A DNA stretch of 64,000 bases from UKL13-3 sp943369665 (GCA_943369665.1 CALRNX020000003.1:160493-224492); one strand, 5' to 3'; shown: positions 33,645 to 43,137, counted from the stretch's first letter. The notes: generated by a model from the letters alone, not told the origin. A program made the numbers and translations.

Positions 33645-33995
33645 ATGAAAGAATTTGCATTGCTGTTCCGCATGGACATCACCACAAAAGAAGCCCAACC
33701 TTCACAAGAGCAAATGAATACCTACATGCAACAATGGATGGAATGGATTCAGTATATTGACGATAAAGGACAATTGAGTGATGGCGGAAATCATTTTTCC
33801 AAAGAAGGAAGAGTGTTAAAGCCGAATGGATCTGTTACGGAAGGTCCGTATGTTGCGGAAAACAATTCTGTTGCGGGTTACCTCATCGTTACCGGAAAAG
33901 ACTTAAATGGCGCAACCGCAATGGCTGAAAAATGCCCCATCCTAAATGGCGAGAACACCAGCGTGGAAATCAGAGAATTGGGCACACCGGGGTAA
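33645..33995 (+). CDS. YCII-related domain protein
   Basis: 116 residues from ATG 33645 (MKEFALLFRMD); a TTG 9 bp upstream is less likely. The sequence follows the YCII/DGPF family: YMQQWMEWIQYIDDKGQL, then GPYVAENNSVAGYLIV, then the A-E-x-C-P block (AMAEKCPIL). These are small ferredoxin-like-fold proteins, some of them dehydrochlorinase-like, mostly uncharacterised. It lies 10 bp after the zinc-ribbon gene, probably the same transcript. Confidence 0.85.
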   Translation: MKEFALLFRMDITTKEAQPSQEQMNTYMQQWMEWIQYIDDKGQLSDGGNHFSKEGRVLKPNGSVTEGPYVAENNSVAGYLIVTGKDLNGATAMAEKCPILNGENTSVEIRELGTPG

Positions 33996-34021
33996 TAATG
34001 TAATTTATAATCAGATAGGGA

Positions 34022-34864
34022 ATGAGTTTGAATAAGAAAACAATCGTATGGCTTGTCATCTTTACCGGTCTATTTATGGTATCAGGAATAGTCGGGAGGT
34101 TGTATCAGGCATCCGCGGGCCTGGTTATCATTATCCTTACGGGTTACCTGATTCGAAGAGACTTGAGTTTTAAAAGTCTTCTGATCATACAATTGCCCAT
34201 TTTGGTTGTTGCAACATTTGTGGTGTTTAAAGATCAGCTATATGATAATCTTGTCCTGATAGTTACCTCATACATTGCGATGCTATTGCTTTTTTTGACG
34301 GAAAAATTTGGCAAAAATTATCTTAAGCGTATTTACATTTCATTGTTGGTGGTGTTGCCTTTGTTGGCCTACGCAGCAACCGGCAAATGGTTTCACTATC
34401 GCTCAAGTCAATATGTAGCCGATAAGCAGCTTTCATTCCCCGATATAATCATGAAAGACAGCCTTGGTAATGGGTTTACTTTTCCAACGGATGATAAACT
34501 GTATGTTGTCGATTTTTGGGCAACTACTTGTGGAATTTGTTTTAAGGAAATGAAGAAGTTGGAAGTATTAAAAAAGAAGTTTGAATCGAACCCTAATGTG
34601 AAATTTCTGTCTCTTAATTTGCCCATTGAAAGAGATAGCATTGGTTATGCACAAACGGTTTTGAAAAAGAAAGATATTCACCTTACATCTTTGTATTGTG
34701 AAGGTTTGACTTCCTGGAGTAAGTTGGGCATTGAAGGTGTTCCCATGATTTATTTTGTAAGAAACAATCAGATTATGGAAATTCATTCAGGTGGGTTAGA
34801 AGTCTTATACCCCAATACCAAACCCAGCTTAGAGAATGACATTCTTAATTTTTTGGGAAAGTAA
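34022..34864 (+). CDS. Membrane-anchored TlpA/thioredoxin-like protein
   Basis: 280 residues. The N-terminal 125 residues hold about four to five membrane helices. The C-terminal 140 residues are a thioredoxin fold with VDFWATTCGICFKEM (CxxC active site, CGIC) and the cis-Pro region GVPMIYFV. It would face the periplasm and reduce or resolve disulfides. The fused multi-helix N-terminus is unlike soluble TlpA. A bidirectional terminator follows. Confidence 0.85.
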   Translation: MSLNKKTIVWLVIFTGLFMVSGIVGRLYQASAGLVIIILTGYLIRRDLSFKSLLIIQLPILVVATFVVFKDQLYDNLVLIVTSYIAMLLLFLTEKFGKNYLKRIYISLLVVLPLLAYAATGKWFHYRSSQYVADKQLSFPDIIMKDSLGNGFTFPTDDKLYVVDFWATTCGICFKEMKKLEVLKKKFESNPNVKFLSLNLPIERDSIGYAQTVLKKKDIHLTSLYCEGLTSWSKLGIEGVPMIYFVRNNQIMEIHSGGLEVLYPNTKPSLENDILNFLGK

Positions 34865-34892
34865 ATATGCAGGATTAATATTCTATAAAATC

Positions 34893-34928
34893 AAAAAGCC
34901 AAACTCCACACAAGGAATTTGGCTTTTT
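34893..34928. terminator. Bidirectional terminator between converging genes
   Basis: An 11-bp stem (arms 34893-34903 and 34918-34928) with A-run on one side and T-run on the other, extended by three more pairs inside after one mismatch. It serves the thioredoxin-like gene (+) and the MaoC-type gene (-). Confidence 0.9.
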
Positions 34929-34948
34929 GCATTAAATGAAGTTATAAC

Positions 34949-35365
34949 TTACCAAACATATAGTTTTTTGTTCATCAATAAGGCTTCACCCACGATGGTA
35001 TCTGTTCCGGTTGCCACATCCACCACTTTGGTTTCGTACAATACACGGTTTTTCTCAGGGAACACTTCTTTTACCGTGATCACAGCCCGGTAGGGTGTAT
35101 CCACAAACATTGGTTTCAGGAACGTATTGTTCTGTTTCATATAAATATGACCATCGGCATAATACAATACCCCAAATATTTTGGTAAACACGCTGGCACT
35201 GAAATGCCCGTGGATGATATTGCGTCCAAACATGCTCGCCTTTCCTGCGGCTTCGTCAACATGAAGTGGGTTGGTGTCGCCACTGATCTGGGCGTATAAG
35301 TTAACTTGTTCTTGTGTGTACGTGATGTCGTGAGTAAATACGTCTCCTACTTTAGGTGCTGCCAT
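34949..35365 (-). CDS. phaJ: MaoC-like (R)-specific enoyl-CoA hydratase, PhaJ type
   Basis: 138 residues with the hot-dog-fold hydratase-2 signature: YAQISGDTNPLHVDEAAG (catalytic Asp and His) then GRNIIHGHFSAS. PhaJ supplies (R)-3-hydroxyacyl-CoA from beta-oxidation for polyester synthesis. The name rests on context: the gene is divergent from a phaE-like/phaC pair only 343 bp away. MaoC proteins also serve fatty-acid pathways, so the substrate is inferred. Confidence 0.82.
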   Translation of the reverse strand: MAAPKVGDVFTHDITYTQEQVNLYAQISGDTNPLHVDEAAGKASMFGRNIIHGHFSASVFTKIFGVLYYADGHIYMKQNNTFLKPMFVDTPYRAVITVKEVFPEKNRVLYETKVVDVATGTDTIVGEALLMNKKLYVW

Positions 35366-35707
35366 GTTATTGCTGTTGTTTTTAGGTTAAAAAATATACT
35401 GGCTGCAAAATAAGAATATCTGTTTTATAAGCAAGAAGTACTTTTTGGGTGCTTATGGTGAATGGTTATTCGCTATAAAGACTTTTTGAGTGCTGTTTTT
35501 GCCCGTTTTTTGGCCACATTTTACCCTTAAAATAGCTTTGATAAAAATCATACACGCCCGAAAACACTAGATAGTGGCTCTATGGGTGAGAGGTGTTTTG
35601 GGAATGAGGCAAATTTAACCTTCGCTTCATGGTTTGTTTTCAAACCACCCTAACTTTGCACCCGAAAATGATCTCAAGGTAAAAACAAACAATAACTATA
35701 TAACAAC
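35366..35707. promoter_or_regulatory. Divergent promoter region between phaJ-like and phaE-like genes
   Basis: No gene in these 342 bp. A Bacteroidota-type -7 element, TAACTTTG, lies at 35651-35658 and would start phaE transcription about 50 bp before its ATG. A TTTG at 35633-35636 is closer than the usual spacing, so the -33 match is uncertain. The phaJ promoter was not identified. Confidence 0.55.
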
Positions 35708-36991
35708 ATGGAAACTAAAAATCTATTCGAAACCTTTACAAACGCTCAAAAAGAAGCGGTAGAAAAAATGACTTCAGCGTCAGAAAACATGCAAAAAATG
35801 TTTACTGAAAACATGAACTCGGATTTCTTCAAAAAATGGTATGATTCACAAATGGCTTTCTTCAACAATGGAGAAAACAAAATGACCAACCCTGCTGAAT
35901 TTTACAACAACTGGTTGAACAGCCAATTGGAAATGGCAAAAAACTTCACCAGCCAATTCCCGATGATGCAAAACATGAACAATATGTTCAACATGGACAG
36001 TTTTACTGCTAACATGAACAATGCAATGTCGGCTTACCAAAACTGGATGACCACTTTGAACAATACACAAAGTGAAATGATGAAAAACTTTAACAACATG
36101 GATTCAAAAAACATGATGAGCGGTATGTTCAACAATTCAGAAATGTACCTGAACATGTTCCAATTGTGGAGCCCTATGTTTAAAGCAATGAACGATAAAT
36201 CATTCAACATGGACACTTTCAAAAACATGTTTAATGCACCAATGTTCAAAGACATGATTGACAAAATGTTCAACATGGAAGATATCAACAAAAACATCAT
36301 GGCCATCCCTGGTATGGATGCTTTGAAAACCAACATGAACAACATGATGGATTCAAACAAAAACATGTTTGACTCAATGAAAGCAAACTTCACCAACATG
36401 ATGCCTAACAGCGGTAATATGTTTGCTCAATCAATGGACATGTACAACAACATGAACAACCAATTGAACCATGCATTTGCACCAATGATGAAATTGATGG
36501 GTAACAACAGCAGCACTCAACAAATCAATGCAATGAAAGAATTGGCTAACGAGTTTGCACACTACCAAATGAAAAGTACAGAGATGCAATACATCATGTA
36601 CCAAACAGGTATGAAAGCAATGGAAGAGTTGGCTGAAACAACTTACGCAGAGATTCGCAATGGTGGTGAAGTAAAAGATTTTACAAGCCTTTACACAAAC
36701 TGGTTGACCATTAGCGATAAACATTTTGTAGCTTTATTCTCTACAGATGAGTATTCTAAAATGCAAGCTGAGTTGGGAACTTTTGGAAACAAAATGAAAC
36801 AACATATCAATTTGCAAATGGAAAAAGCAATGGAGAAAATGCCCGTAATCACTCGCTCAGAAATGGACGAGACATACAAAACCATTTACGAAATGAAAAA
36901 ACGTATCAATATGTTGGAAAAACAATTGGATACAGATGTAGTTGTAGAAGAAACAGCTAAACCGGCTGCTAAAAAAGCAACTAAAGCTTAA
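35708..36991 (+). CDS. phaE: PhaE-like PHA synthase subunit, extremely Met/Asn-rich
   Basis: 427 residues. The position directly before a class III PhaC and the C-terminal part (about 280-410, with MQYIMYQTGMKAMEELAETT, SLYTNWLTISDKHF and a terminal coiled coil KTIYEMKKRINMLEKQL) support PhaE, the non-catalytic subunit of class III synthase. The region from about 10 to 280 is highly unusual, packed with Met, Asn, Phe and Lys (runs such as MNNMFNMDSF, NMFAQSMDMYNNMNN). The end is an Ala/Lys tail (AKPAAKKATKA) like the DNA-binding or granule tails of phasins. A phasin is the alternative identity. Confidence 0.75.
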   Translation: METKNLFETFTNAQKEAVEKMTSASENMQKMFTENMNSDFFKKWYDSQMAFFNNGENKMTNPAEFYNNWLNSQLEMAKNFTSQFPMMQNMNNMFNMDSFTANMNNAMSAYQNWMTTLNNTQSEMMKNFNNMDSKNMMSGMFNNSEMYLNMFQLWSPMFKAMNDKSFNMDTFKNMFNAPMFKDMIDKMFNMEDINKNIMAIPGMDALKTNMNNMMDSNKNMFDSMKANFTNMMPNSGNMFAQSMDMYNNMNNQLNHAFAPMMKLMGNNSSTQQINAMKELANEFAHYQMKSTEMQYIMYQTGMKAMEELAETTYAEIRNGGEVKDFTSLYTNWLTISDKHFVALFSTDEYSKMQAELGTFGNKMKQHINLQMEKAMEKMPVITRSEMDETYKTIYEMKKRINMLEKQLDTDVVVEETAKPAAKKATKA

Positions 36992-37010
36992 TTTCATTTG
37001 ATTGTAGACT

Positions 37011-37059
37011 AAGCCACAGATTTCACTGATTCTTATCTGTGAAACCTGTGGCTTTTTTT
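37011..37059 (+). terminator. Terminator/attenuator between phaE-like and phaC
   Basis: Stem of 9 bp (37011-37019 with 37046-37054) extended by TTTCAC/GTGAAA after one mismatch, then seven T residues. It lies inside the presumed operon, so it may set a phaE-over-phaC ratio. Confidence 0.85.
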
Positions 37060-37109
37060 ATTCGTAAAATGTTCTTAATTCGAAAGACTTAAAAAATAAC
37101 TAAACGCTT

Positions 37110-38168
37110 ATGATGAATATGAACGCAACAGGATTGATGGACGAGATGTCGAAAACCAGCCAGAAACTGGTAAAAGGATACGAGTTATTGCAAAAGGTAG
37201 AAGCCGTAGAAGTAGGGATGACCCCGAAAGAATTGGTTTGGCAAAATGATCTGGTAAAATTGTACCACTACAAACGCGATACTCCAGCCAAGGTGAAGAT
37301 TCCGGTACTGGTTTCATTTGCTATTATGAACCGCCACGATGTATTGGACTTGCAACCCGACAGAAGTTTGATGAAAAAACTCCTGGATGAGGGATTGGAT
37401 GTGTACATCATGGATTGGGGATATCCTAAAAAACAACACCGTTACCTTACCATGGAAGATTATATCCTGGGTTTTATGAACGATGCAGTTGATTTTGTAC
37501 GCAAATCTACGGGCAACAAAAAAATTCATAAAATGGGGATTTGCCAAGGTGGAACATTCAGTACCATTTATGCTTCATTGCATCCCGAAAAATTACAATC
37601 ACTTACCGTATACGTAGCTCCGTTCGACTTTTCGGGCAACGAGTGCATGTTGTATCGTTGGACCAAAGACCTGGATATTGATGCCATGGTGGATGGTTGC
37701 AATGGATTGATCCCTGCCGATATGATTGATAGTGGGTTCAGCATGTTAAAACCAAGTGCTCCGTATTCAAAATACATCAACGCTCTTGAGTTGATGCAGG
37801 ATGAAGCCAAGCTGATCAACTTTTTGAGAATGGAAAAATGGAAAGCCGATATGCCCGACCAGGCAGGAGAGATGTTCCGCAAGTACATTAAAGACTTGTG
37901 GCAGGGAAACAAGTTGATTAAAGGTGAATTTGAATTGGGTGGACGCAAAGTGGATTTGAAAAACATGACCGTTCCGTTCTTAAATATTTTTGCCACAGAA
38001 GATAATATCATCCCGAACTCATCTACCACTCCGGTAATGAAAGTAATAGGTTCAAAAGATAAAGAAGAGTATGCATTCCCGGGCGGACATATTGGTGTGT
38101 TTGTGGGTGCAAAATCACAAAAAGAACTGGCACCTAAAGTGGCAGCTTGGGTTGCGAGCAAATCGTAA
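37110..38168 (+). CDS. phaC: Class III poly(3-hydroxyalkanoate) synthase catalytic subunit
   Basis: 352 residues, the size of class III PhaC (about 355). The lipase-like box is GICQGGTFS with the catalytic Cys at about residue 147. The acid is in ATEDNIIPNSST and the histidine in PGGHIGVFVGAK. The start could be ATG 37110 or the in-frame ATG 3 bp later. It polymerises (R)-3-hydroxyacyl-CoA into storage polyester, together with the upstream PhaE-like subunit and precursors from the PhaJ-like hydratase. It is followed by a strong terminator. Confidence 0.93.
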   Translation: MMNMNATGLMDEMSKTSQKLVKGYELLQKVEAVEVGMTPKELVWQNDLVKLYHYKRDTPAKVKIPVLVSFAIMNRHDVLDLQPDRSLMKKLLDEGLDVYIMDWGYPKKQHRYLTMEDYILGFMNDAVDFVRKSTGNKKIHKMGICQGGTFSTIYASLHPEKLQSLTVYVAPFDFSGNECMLYRWTKDLDIDAMVDGCNGLIPADMIDSGFSMLKPSAPYSKYINALELMQDEAKLINFLRMEKWKADMPDQAGEMFRKYIKDLWQGNKLIKGEFELGGRKVDLKNMTVPFLNIFATEDNIIPNSSTTPVMKVIGSKDKEEYAFPGGHIGVFVGAKSQKELAPKVAAWVASKS

Positions 38169-38194
38169 TTAGCAGAATTAATACCTATATTTGT

Positions 38195-38237
38195 ACAGAC
38201 GTTCATGCTTTCATGGGCGTCTGTTTTTTTTTTTTTT
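38195..38237 (+). terminator. Strong terminator of phaC
   Basis: A 13-bp stem (arms 38195-38207 and 38212-38224, two G-U pairs), CTTT loop, followed by an uninterrupted run of 14 T residues (38224-38237). Confidence 0.95.
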
Positions 38238-38249
38238 ATCAATACCACA

Positions 38250-39128
38250 ATGCTTATAAAGTACCCGTTCCCTCACCACCTATGTAATATTCATACCGAT
38301 ATTCAAATTGCTTACATGGATGAAGGGAAAGGCGACCAAACGATTTTGTTTCTGCATGGATTGGCCAATTACGCTCCCGTTTGGAAATACCAATTAGCCG
38401 AGCTCCGCAAAACCTATCGTTGTATTGCCATTGATCTTCCGGGTAACGGATACTCTTCGAGAGGTGACTATCCGTATACCATGTTTTTTTATGCGGAATG
38501 CGTGGTACGTTTTATCGAAAAAATGAACCTGCAAAAGGTTGTGCTGTGCGGGCACTCCATGGGCGGGCAAATTGCCATTATCATTGCATTGCGATACCCG
38601 CATTTACTGGATAAGCTTGTTTTGATCGCCCCTGCAGGTTTGGAATATTTTGCCCCACACGAAGTGATGCTTTCTCAAAGTTTATTGAGCTTGGGCAGTT
38701 TGTTCTATTCCGATGAGTTTCATTTGGAATCGGCCATCCGTCAGAGTTTCTTCAACCGCGAGAATGAAAGTTCAACGATTATAGATGAACTCAAAACCCT
38801 GATGAATGCTCATTCCCTGAAACAATGGCGCGACATGAGCATGGCCAGCATCAAAGGGATGCTGAATGAACAAGTACAACAATTTTTACCCAATATTACT
38901 GTTCCCACACTCACTGTATTTGGAACCAGAGATGCCCTAATCCCGAATACCATGGTTCATTTGGGTGAAACGTCTGAGCGGATTGCCCGCAAGGCAACAG
39001 CGCTTATCCCCGGAGGAAAGTACAAGATGGTTGAAAATGCAGGGCATTTTGTGCAAATTGAAAAAGCTGCTGAAGTGAATGCAGCCATTTTTAGTTTTAT
39101 GAATACCCCTGAATCAGCAACGGCATAG
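38250..39128 (+). CDS. Alpha/beta hydrolase
   Basis: 292 residues from ATG 38250 (MLIKYPFPHHLC); the frame opens 45 bp earlier within the terminator. Classic fold: oxyanion region LFLHGLANYAPVW, nucleophile elbow CGHSMGGQ (Ser about residue 108), acid in FGTRDALIP and His in NAGHFVQIE. Position after phaC raises the possibility of an intracellular depolymerase or oligomer hydrolase, but the sequence is that of a general hydrolase; it lacks a recognisable PHA-depolymerase signature. Confidence 0.85.
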   Translation: MLIKYPFPHHLCNIHTDIQIAYMDEGKGDQTILFLHGLANYAPVWKYQLAELRKTYRCIAIDLPGNGYSSRGDYPYTMFFYAECVVRFIEKMNLQKVVLCGHSMGGQIAIIIALRYPHLLDKLVLIAPAGLEYFAPHEVMLSQSLLSLGSLFYSDEFHLESAIRQSFFNRENESSTIIDELKTLMNAHSLKQWRDMSMASIKGMLNEQVQQFLPNITVPTLTVFGTRDALIPNTMVHLGETSERIARKATALIPGGKYKMVENAGHFVQIEKAAEVNAAIFSFMNTPESATA

Positions 39129-39261
39129 CGGAAATACAAAGAACTTTTTTTGTGGCAGGAATTAACAGCTTCATTTGAAAGAAGGTTTGTGCTTTGATGA
39201 AGCATTCCGGATCTGATCTGGTGTTTTTCAAATATGTTTTACTTTCCTTATCATTGAATAG

Positions 39262-42200
39262 ATGTTAAGATCAGTCTACTCAATTGTTTGTTTACTCATG
39301 TTGCTCTGCCACACTGCATCAGCACAACAACTTCACTTCCGAAAACTGGGTTCAGACGAAGGACTCACGGTGAATACCATCAATAAAATTGTTCAGGATA
39401 AACAAGGCTTTATTTGGGTAGCCACCATGGACGGGCTGAATCGGTTTGATGGATACACAGTGAAGCAGTACTACGCAGGAAACAGCGAGCAATCCATTCT
39501 TCCCCACAATGATGTTATCAATTTGTTTTGTGATGCCGATGGGTTTTTATGGATATCTACAACAGATATCGGTATTACGCGTTATCATCCACAAACCGGA
39601 GATAAAACAATTTTTAAAAAAGATACCACCGGCAATGGGTTGCTTAATATTTGGGTAAACGATTTTGCCCAAAGCACGAACCGGGGTGTTTGGTTGGCCA
39701 CACGTAAAGGATTATGTTATGCAGGCAATTCGAACAAGATAACCCGGATTGATACCGCAGAACTGGATGTAAATATCCTGGATATAATGGTTGTGGACTC
39801 TCAAACATTATGGCTCTCCACCCGGAAAGGGCTGTTGATATTTGATACAAAGACGGAACGTGTTACAAAGAGATTATTTGATGATAAAACCATAGGAAAA
39901 ACAGAACGCTGGAAGGATGGTCTCTTTCTTGCAATACTGCAAAACGAACGACTGGTATTATTGGATGATAAAGGCAATGAATGTCTCCTCAAAGAACCGT
40001 TGTTAACTATTCCCATCTTAACATTATTGACGGATCAATCCGGTGTAGTATGGATTGCTACCCAAACAGGTTTGTTGCGATATGATGTGGCAACCGGACA
40101 TTATAAAAACTATCAGCATAATGCATATGATACAAGGTCATTAAGTACCGATGTTCTTACCTCCTTGTTTGAGGACAAAACGGGTACCCTTTGGGCCGGA
40201 TCATTCAATGCAGGAATCAATTATTTTGATCCGAAGGGAATCGGTTTTAATGTATTGCAAAGTCCGCTGCAATTGCAAGTGTTCAACAATGTTATCATGG
40301 GTATCAGTGAGGATCAGGAAGGCACGATTTGGATGGCTAATGGAGGTGGATTAACTTCATGGAATCGTAAAAATAATCAGATTCATAATATTGGGTATGA
40401 CGCTACCCGAAAAGATGCATTACCCCCATTTACGGCTGCCCGATCCGTATGTGTTGCAAGTGATGGTTCATTATGGGTAGGAACAGGAGGTAAGGGAGTA
40501 TTGAGGAGAAAGAAAAATGCAAAAGAGTTCATAACCTATAGCTATGATCCGAATAATCCCTCGAAAGGCTTATCCAATACTTTTGTGTATAGCATTCAGC
40601 AGTTGCGCAATGGTGAAATATGGGCATCCACGTCACGCGGAGTGAATCGTTTTAATCCTGCCATCAATCAATTTGACAATTTTAGTACGGATTCAATACT
40701 TAAAGCGGTAGCTCAAATAAGTGTATGGAAGGTGAGTGATGATAGCAGGGGAAATACCTGGTTTGCAACACCCGGAAATGGGGCTTATTGCTGGGATCGA
40801 AAGCAACAAAAATTGTTGCACTATGAAGTGAATAAAACCCACCCCGACCAAGGTATTGTATACAATCAGGTATGGTGTGTGGCTGAAGATAAACAAGGAA
40901 ATCATTGGCTGGGAACAACCAACGGACTTTCCAAAATTGATTTGCGCACACAAAAAATAACCAATTACACGGCTGCAAATGGTCTGCCTAATCACAATAT
41001 TTACGGCATTTTATGTGATGCAAAAGGTGATCTGTGGATGAGTAGCAACAAAGGGATTATTAAGTTTGATATGGTTCATCAGGAATTCAAAAATTATCAA
41101 ACCAATGATGGAGTGCAAAGTAATGAGTTCAATCAGGAAGCCTTTTATGCCAGTACACGAACAGGTGAGTTTTTCTTTGGTGGGGTAAAGGGAATAAACT
41201 ATTTCAATCCGCTTTTAATTAAAGAGACTAAGGCCCCACCGTCTGTTTTTATTGGGGATATATTGGTGTTTGAAGGGCAAAATATCAAACAGATACTAAC
41301 GGGTGAATCTTTTACCCTTGACCTCGGCTATAAACAAGATTTTGTATCCATACAATTTGCTTCCGATGATTATTACCATAATACCCAAACCCGTTATCGC
41401 TATAAGCTGGTAGGAGTTGATAATGGTTGGATTGATGGGGGAAACAATCACTCAGCTACCTATAGTAACCTGGTTCCGGGAACTTATCAATTTGAAGTTA
41501 TTGCCAGCAATAATGGCGTGAACTGGTCGGAACAACCCGCTTTAGTTCATATTCACATCACACCACCCTTCTGGCAAAAATGGTGGTTCAGGTTGCTATT
41601 GGCAATTGTTATTCCGGCTTGTATCGGGTTGTTTATTCGCAAGCAGTTTGAGGAGGTGCGCAGAAAAGCAAGATTGTCGGAAGAGCTTGTGGAATTGAAA
41701 ATGCAAGCACTTCGGGCGCAAATGAACCCACATTTTATTTTTAATGCCCTCAATTCCATTCAACATTTAATCGTGAAAGGAGATGGAGAATTGGCTTTTT
41801 CTTACCTCTCTAAATTCTCACGGTTGTTGCGTTTAATTCTGGATGTGTCCGATCGAACGTTTATCTCTTTGGACAAAGAAATTGACATGCTGAGATTATA
41901 CCTCGATCTGGAGGCTCTTCGTTTTGATTACCACATGCAGTACTCCATAAAGGTTGACGAAGATGATATTGCGGGTCTTAGTATTCCTACCTTATTATTG
42001 CAGCCGTATGTTGAAAATGCAATATGGCATGGGTTGGTACCCAAACAGGGAGAACGAACGTTACAAATTACGATCGTGGTAACTGAACAAGATGTAAACA
42101 TTAGTATTGAAGACAATGGTATTGGGCGTAAAAAAGCTGCTGAAATGAAAAGTATGCAACCCATCAGGTACGAATCAAAAGGAATGAATATTAACAATGA

Positions 42201-42336
42201 CAGGCTGGGACTTTTGGGTATAAAGGAAATGGGTTCAATAAAGATTGATGATTTGGTGAATAAGGATGGAGAGGCAACCGGAACAAGGGTAAGGATAAAG
42301 CTTCCCATTGCAGCATTAATAAACAGAAATATATGA
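39262..42336 (+). CDS. Two-component-propeller sensor histidine kinase (LytS/YehU type)
   Basis: 1024 residues with a signal peptide (SAQQ). About 14 two-component-regulator propeller repeats (IWVATMDGLNRFDG, LWISTTDIGI) form a periplasmic double propeller to about residue 650. A Y_Y_Y domain (RYRYKLVGVDNGW), one membrane helix (about 775-793) and a LytS-type kinase follow: H-box AQMNPHFIFNALNSIQHLI and N-box LLLQPYVENAIWHGL. It probably phosphorylates the LytTR regulator whose ATG overlaps its stop (ATGA, 42333-42336). The ligand is unknown. Confidence 0.94.
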   Translation: MLRSVYSIVCLLMLLCHTASAQQLHFRKLGSDEGLTVNTINKIVQDKQGFIWVATMDGLNRFDGYTVKQYYAGNSEQSILPHNDVINLFCDADGFLWISTTDIGITRYHPQTGDKTIFKKDTTGNGLLNIWVNDFAQSTNRGVWLATRKGLCYAGNSNKITRIDTAELDVNILDIMVVDSQTLWLSTRKGLLIFDTKTERVTKRLFDDKTIGKTERWKDGLFLAILQNERLVLLDDKGNECLLKEPLLTIPILTLLTDQSGVVWIATQTGLLRYDVATGHYKNYQHNAYDTRSLSTDVLTSLFEDKTGTLWAGSFNAGINYFDPKGIGFNVLQSPLQLQVFNNVIMGISEDQEGTIWMANGGGLTSWNRKNNQIHNIGYDATRKDALPPFTAARSVCVASDGSLWVGTGGKGVLRRKKNAKEFITYSYDPNNPSKGLSNTFVYSIQQLRNGEIWASTSRGVNRFNPAINQFDNFSTDSILKAVAQISVWKVSDDSRGNTWFATPGNGAYCWDRKQQKLLHYEVNKTHPDQGIVYNQVWCVAEDKQGNHWLGTTNGLSKIDLRTQKITNYTAANGLPNHNIYGILCDAKGDLWMSSNKGIIKFDMVHQEFKNYQTNDGVQSNEFNQEAFYASTRTGEFFFGGVKGINYFNPLLIKETKAPPSVFIGDILVFEGQNIKQILTGESFTLDLGYKQDFVSIQFASDDYYHNTQTRYRYKLVGVDNGWIDGGNNHSATYSNLVPGTYQFEVIASNNGVNWSEQPALVHIHITPPFWQKWWFRLLLAIVIPACIGLFIRKQFEEVRRKARLSEELVELKMQALRAQMNPHFIFNALNSIQHLIVKGDGELAFSYLSKFSRLLRLILDVSDRTFISLDKEIDMLRLYLDLEALRFDYHMQYSIKVDEDDIAGLSIPTLLLQPYVENAIWHGLVPKQGERTLQITIVVTEQDVNISIEDNGIGRKKAAEMKSMQPIRYESKGMNINNDRLGLLGIKEMGSIKIDDLVNKDGEATGTRVRIKLPIAALINRNI

Positions 42337-43094
42337 GTAAAATAGGAACAGTTATCATTGATGACGAAAGCAACGGACGAGATATTTTAACGGCATTATT
42401 GGAAAAATTTTGTCCTTCATTGGAAATATTGGGAACAGCAGAAAATGCAGAAAGCGGGAAGTCAATTATCTTGGAGCTAAAACCTCAATTGGTATTTCTC
42501 GATATTAACATGCCAGGGTTAAACGGATTTGAGCTTTTACAACAGTTCGACTCTATTCATTTTGAGGTGATTTTTGTAACAGCCTACGATAACTATGCAT
42601 TGAAGGCGTTTAAATTTAGTGCCATTGATTATATCCTCAAACCAATTGATCTGGAGGACCTGAAGGCTGCAGTGAAAAAAGCGGAGGAAAAACTTTCATT
42701 TAAAGTACAGCCAAAGGAGCGCTACAATGAGTTTTTTAACAATATCAAAAATATCCAGAATCCATTTGATAAATTAGGCCTCGCCACACGTGACGGGTTA
42801 ATTTTTATAAAAATATCAGATATCATCCGCTGTGAATCAGATGTTAATTACACTTGGTTTTATTTGGAAAATGGGGAGAAGATTTTGGCCAGTAAAACCC
42901 TGAAAGATTTTGAGGAGATGCTGGACGAATACAATTTTTATCGGATTCATAAATCGCATCTGGTGAACTTATCTCATCTGAAGCGTTACATCAAAGGAGA
43001 AGGGGGAAGTGTAATTATGAGTGATAACAGTGAAGTAGAGGTTTCGCGCAGGAATAAAGAAGGGTTGATGAAACGTTTGCAGCAAATTGGTTAA
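42333..43094 (+). CDS. LytTR-family response regulator
   Basis: 253 residues. Receiver domain with VIIDDES, phospho-acceptor Asp57 in LVFLDINMPG, Thr in VTAYDNYA and Lys in DYILKPI. From about residue 150, a LytTR DNA-binding domain (IIRCESDVNYTWFYLENGEK, FYRIHKSHLVNL). LytTR proteins bind pairs of 9-bp direct repeats 12-13 bp apart. Three such pairs, all with 21-bp period, lie before the next three transcription units (see findings), so those are its likely targets. Coupled to the kinase by an ATGA overlap. Confidence 0.94.
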   Translation: MSKIGTVIIDDESNGRDILTALLEKFCPSLEILGTAENAESGKSIILELKPQLVFLDINMPGLNGFELLQQFDSIHFEVIFVTAYDNYALKAFKFSAIDYILKPIDLEDLKAAVKKAEEKLSFKVQPKERYNEFFNNIKNIQNPFDKLGLATRDGLIFIKISDIIRCESDVNYTWFYLENGEKILASKTLKDFEEMLDEYNFYRIHKSHLVNLSHLKRYIKGEGGSVIMSDNSEVEVSRRNKEGLMKRLQQIG

Positions 43095-43103
43095 AGCATA
43101 TTT

Positions 43104-43134
43104 ACCGTTAAATAGACAGAACCCGCCATTCAAT
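43104..43134 (+). promoter_or_regulatory. LytTR-like box pair upstream of globin 1
   Basis: ACCGTTAAAT (43104-43113) and GCCATTCAAT (43125-43134), start-to-start 21 bp. Four bases after the second box is a perfect -7 element, TAGATTTG (43138-43145), with no TTTG at -33, so the boxes occupy the place of the -33 element as an activator would. Confidence 0.68.
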
Positions 43135-43137
43135 CAA

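Noticed and set aside
35846..36885. Several open frames antisense to the phaE-like gene
   Set aside because: They arise from the Met/Asn-rich coding bias of the sense strand (ATG and AAC repeats read backward as CAT and GTT) and encode no recognisable protein.
38224..38237. Run of 14 T residues as a possible phase-variable tract
   Set aside because: It lies outside the coding frame as the tail of the phaC terminator, and the next gene has a good ATG downstream at 38250.
39129..39261. LytTR-like boxes before the kinase gene (autoregulation)
   Set aside because: No nCCRYTnAAT pair in either orientation could be found in this gap.
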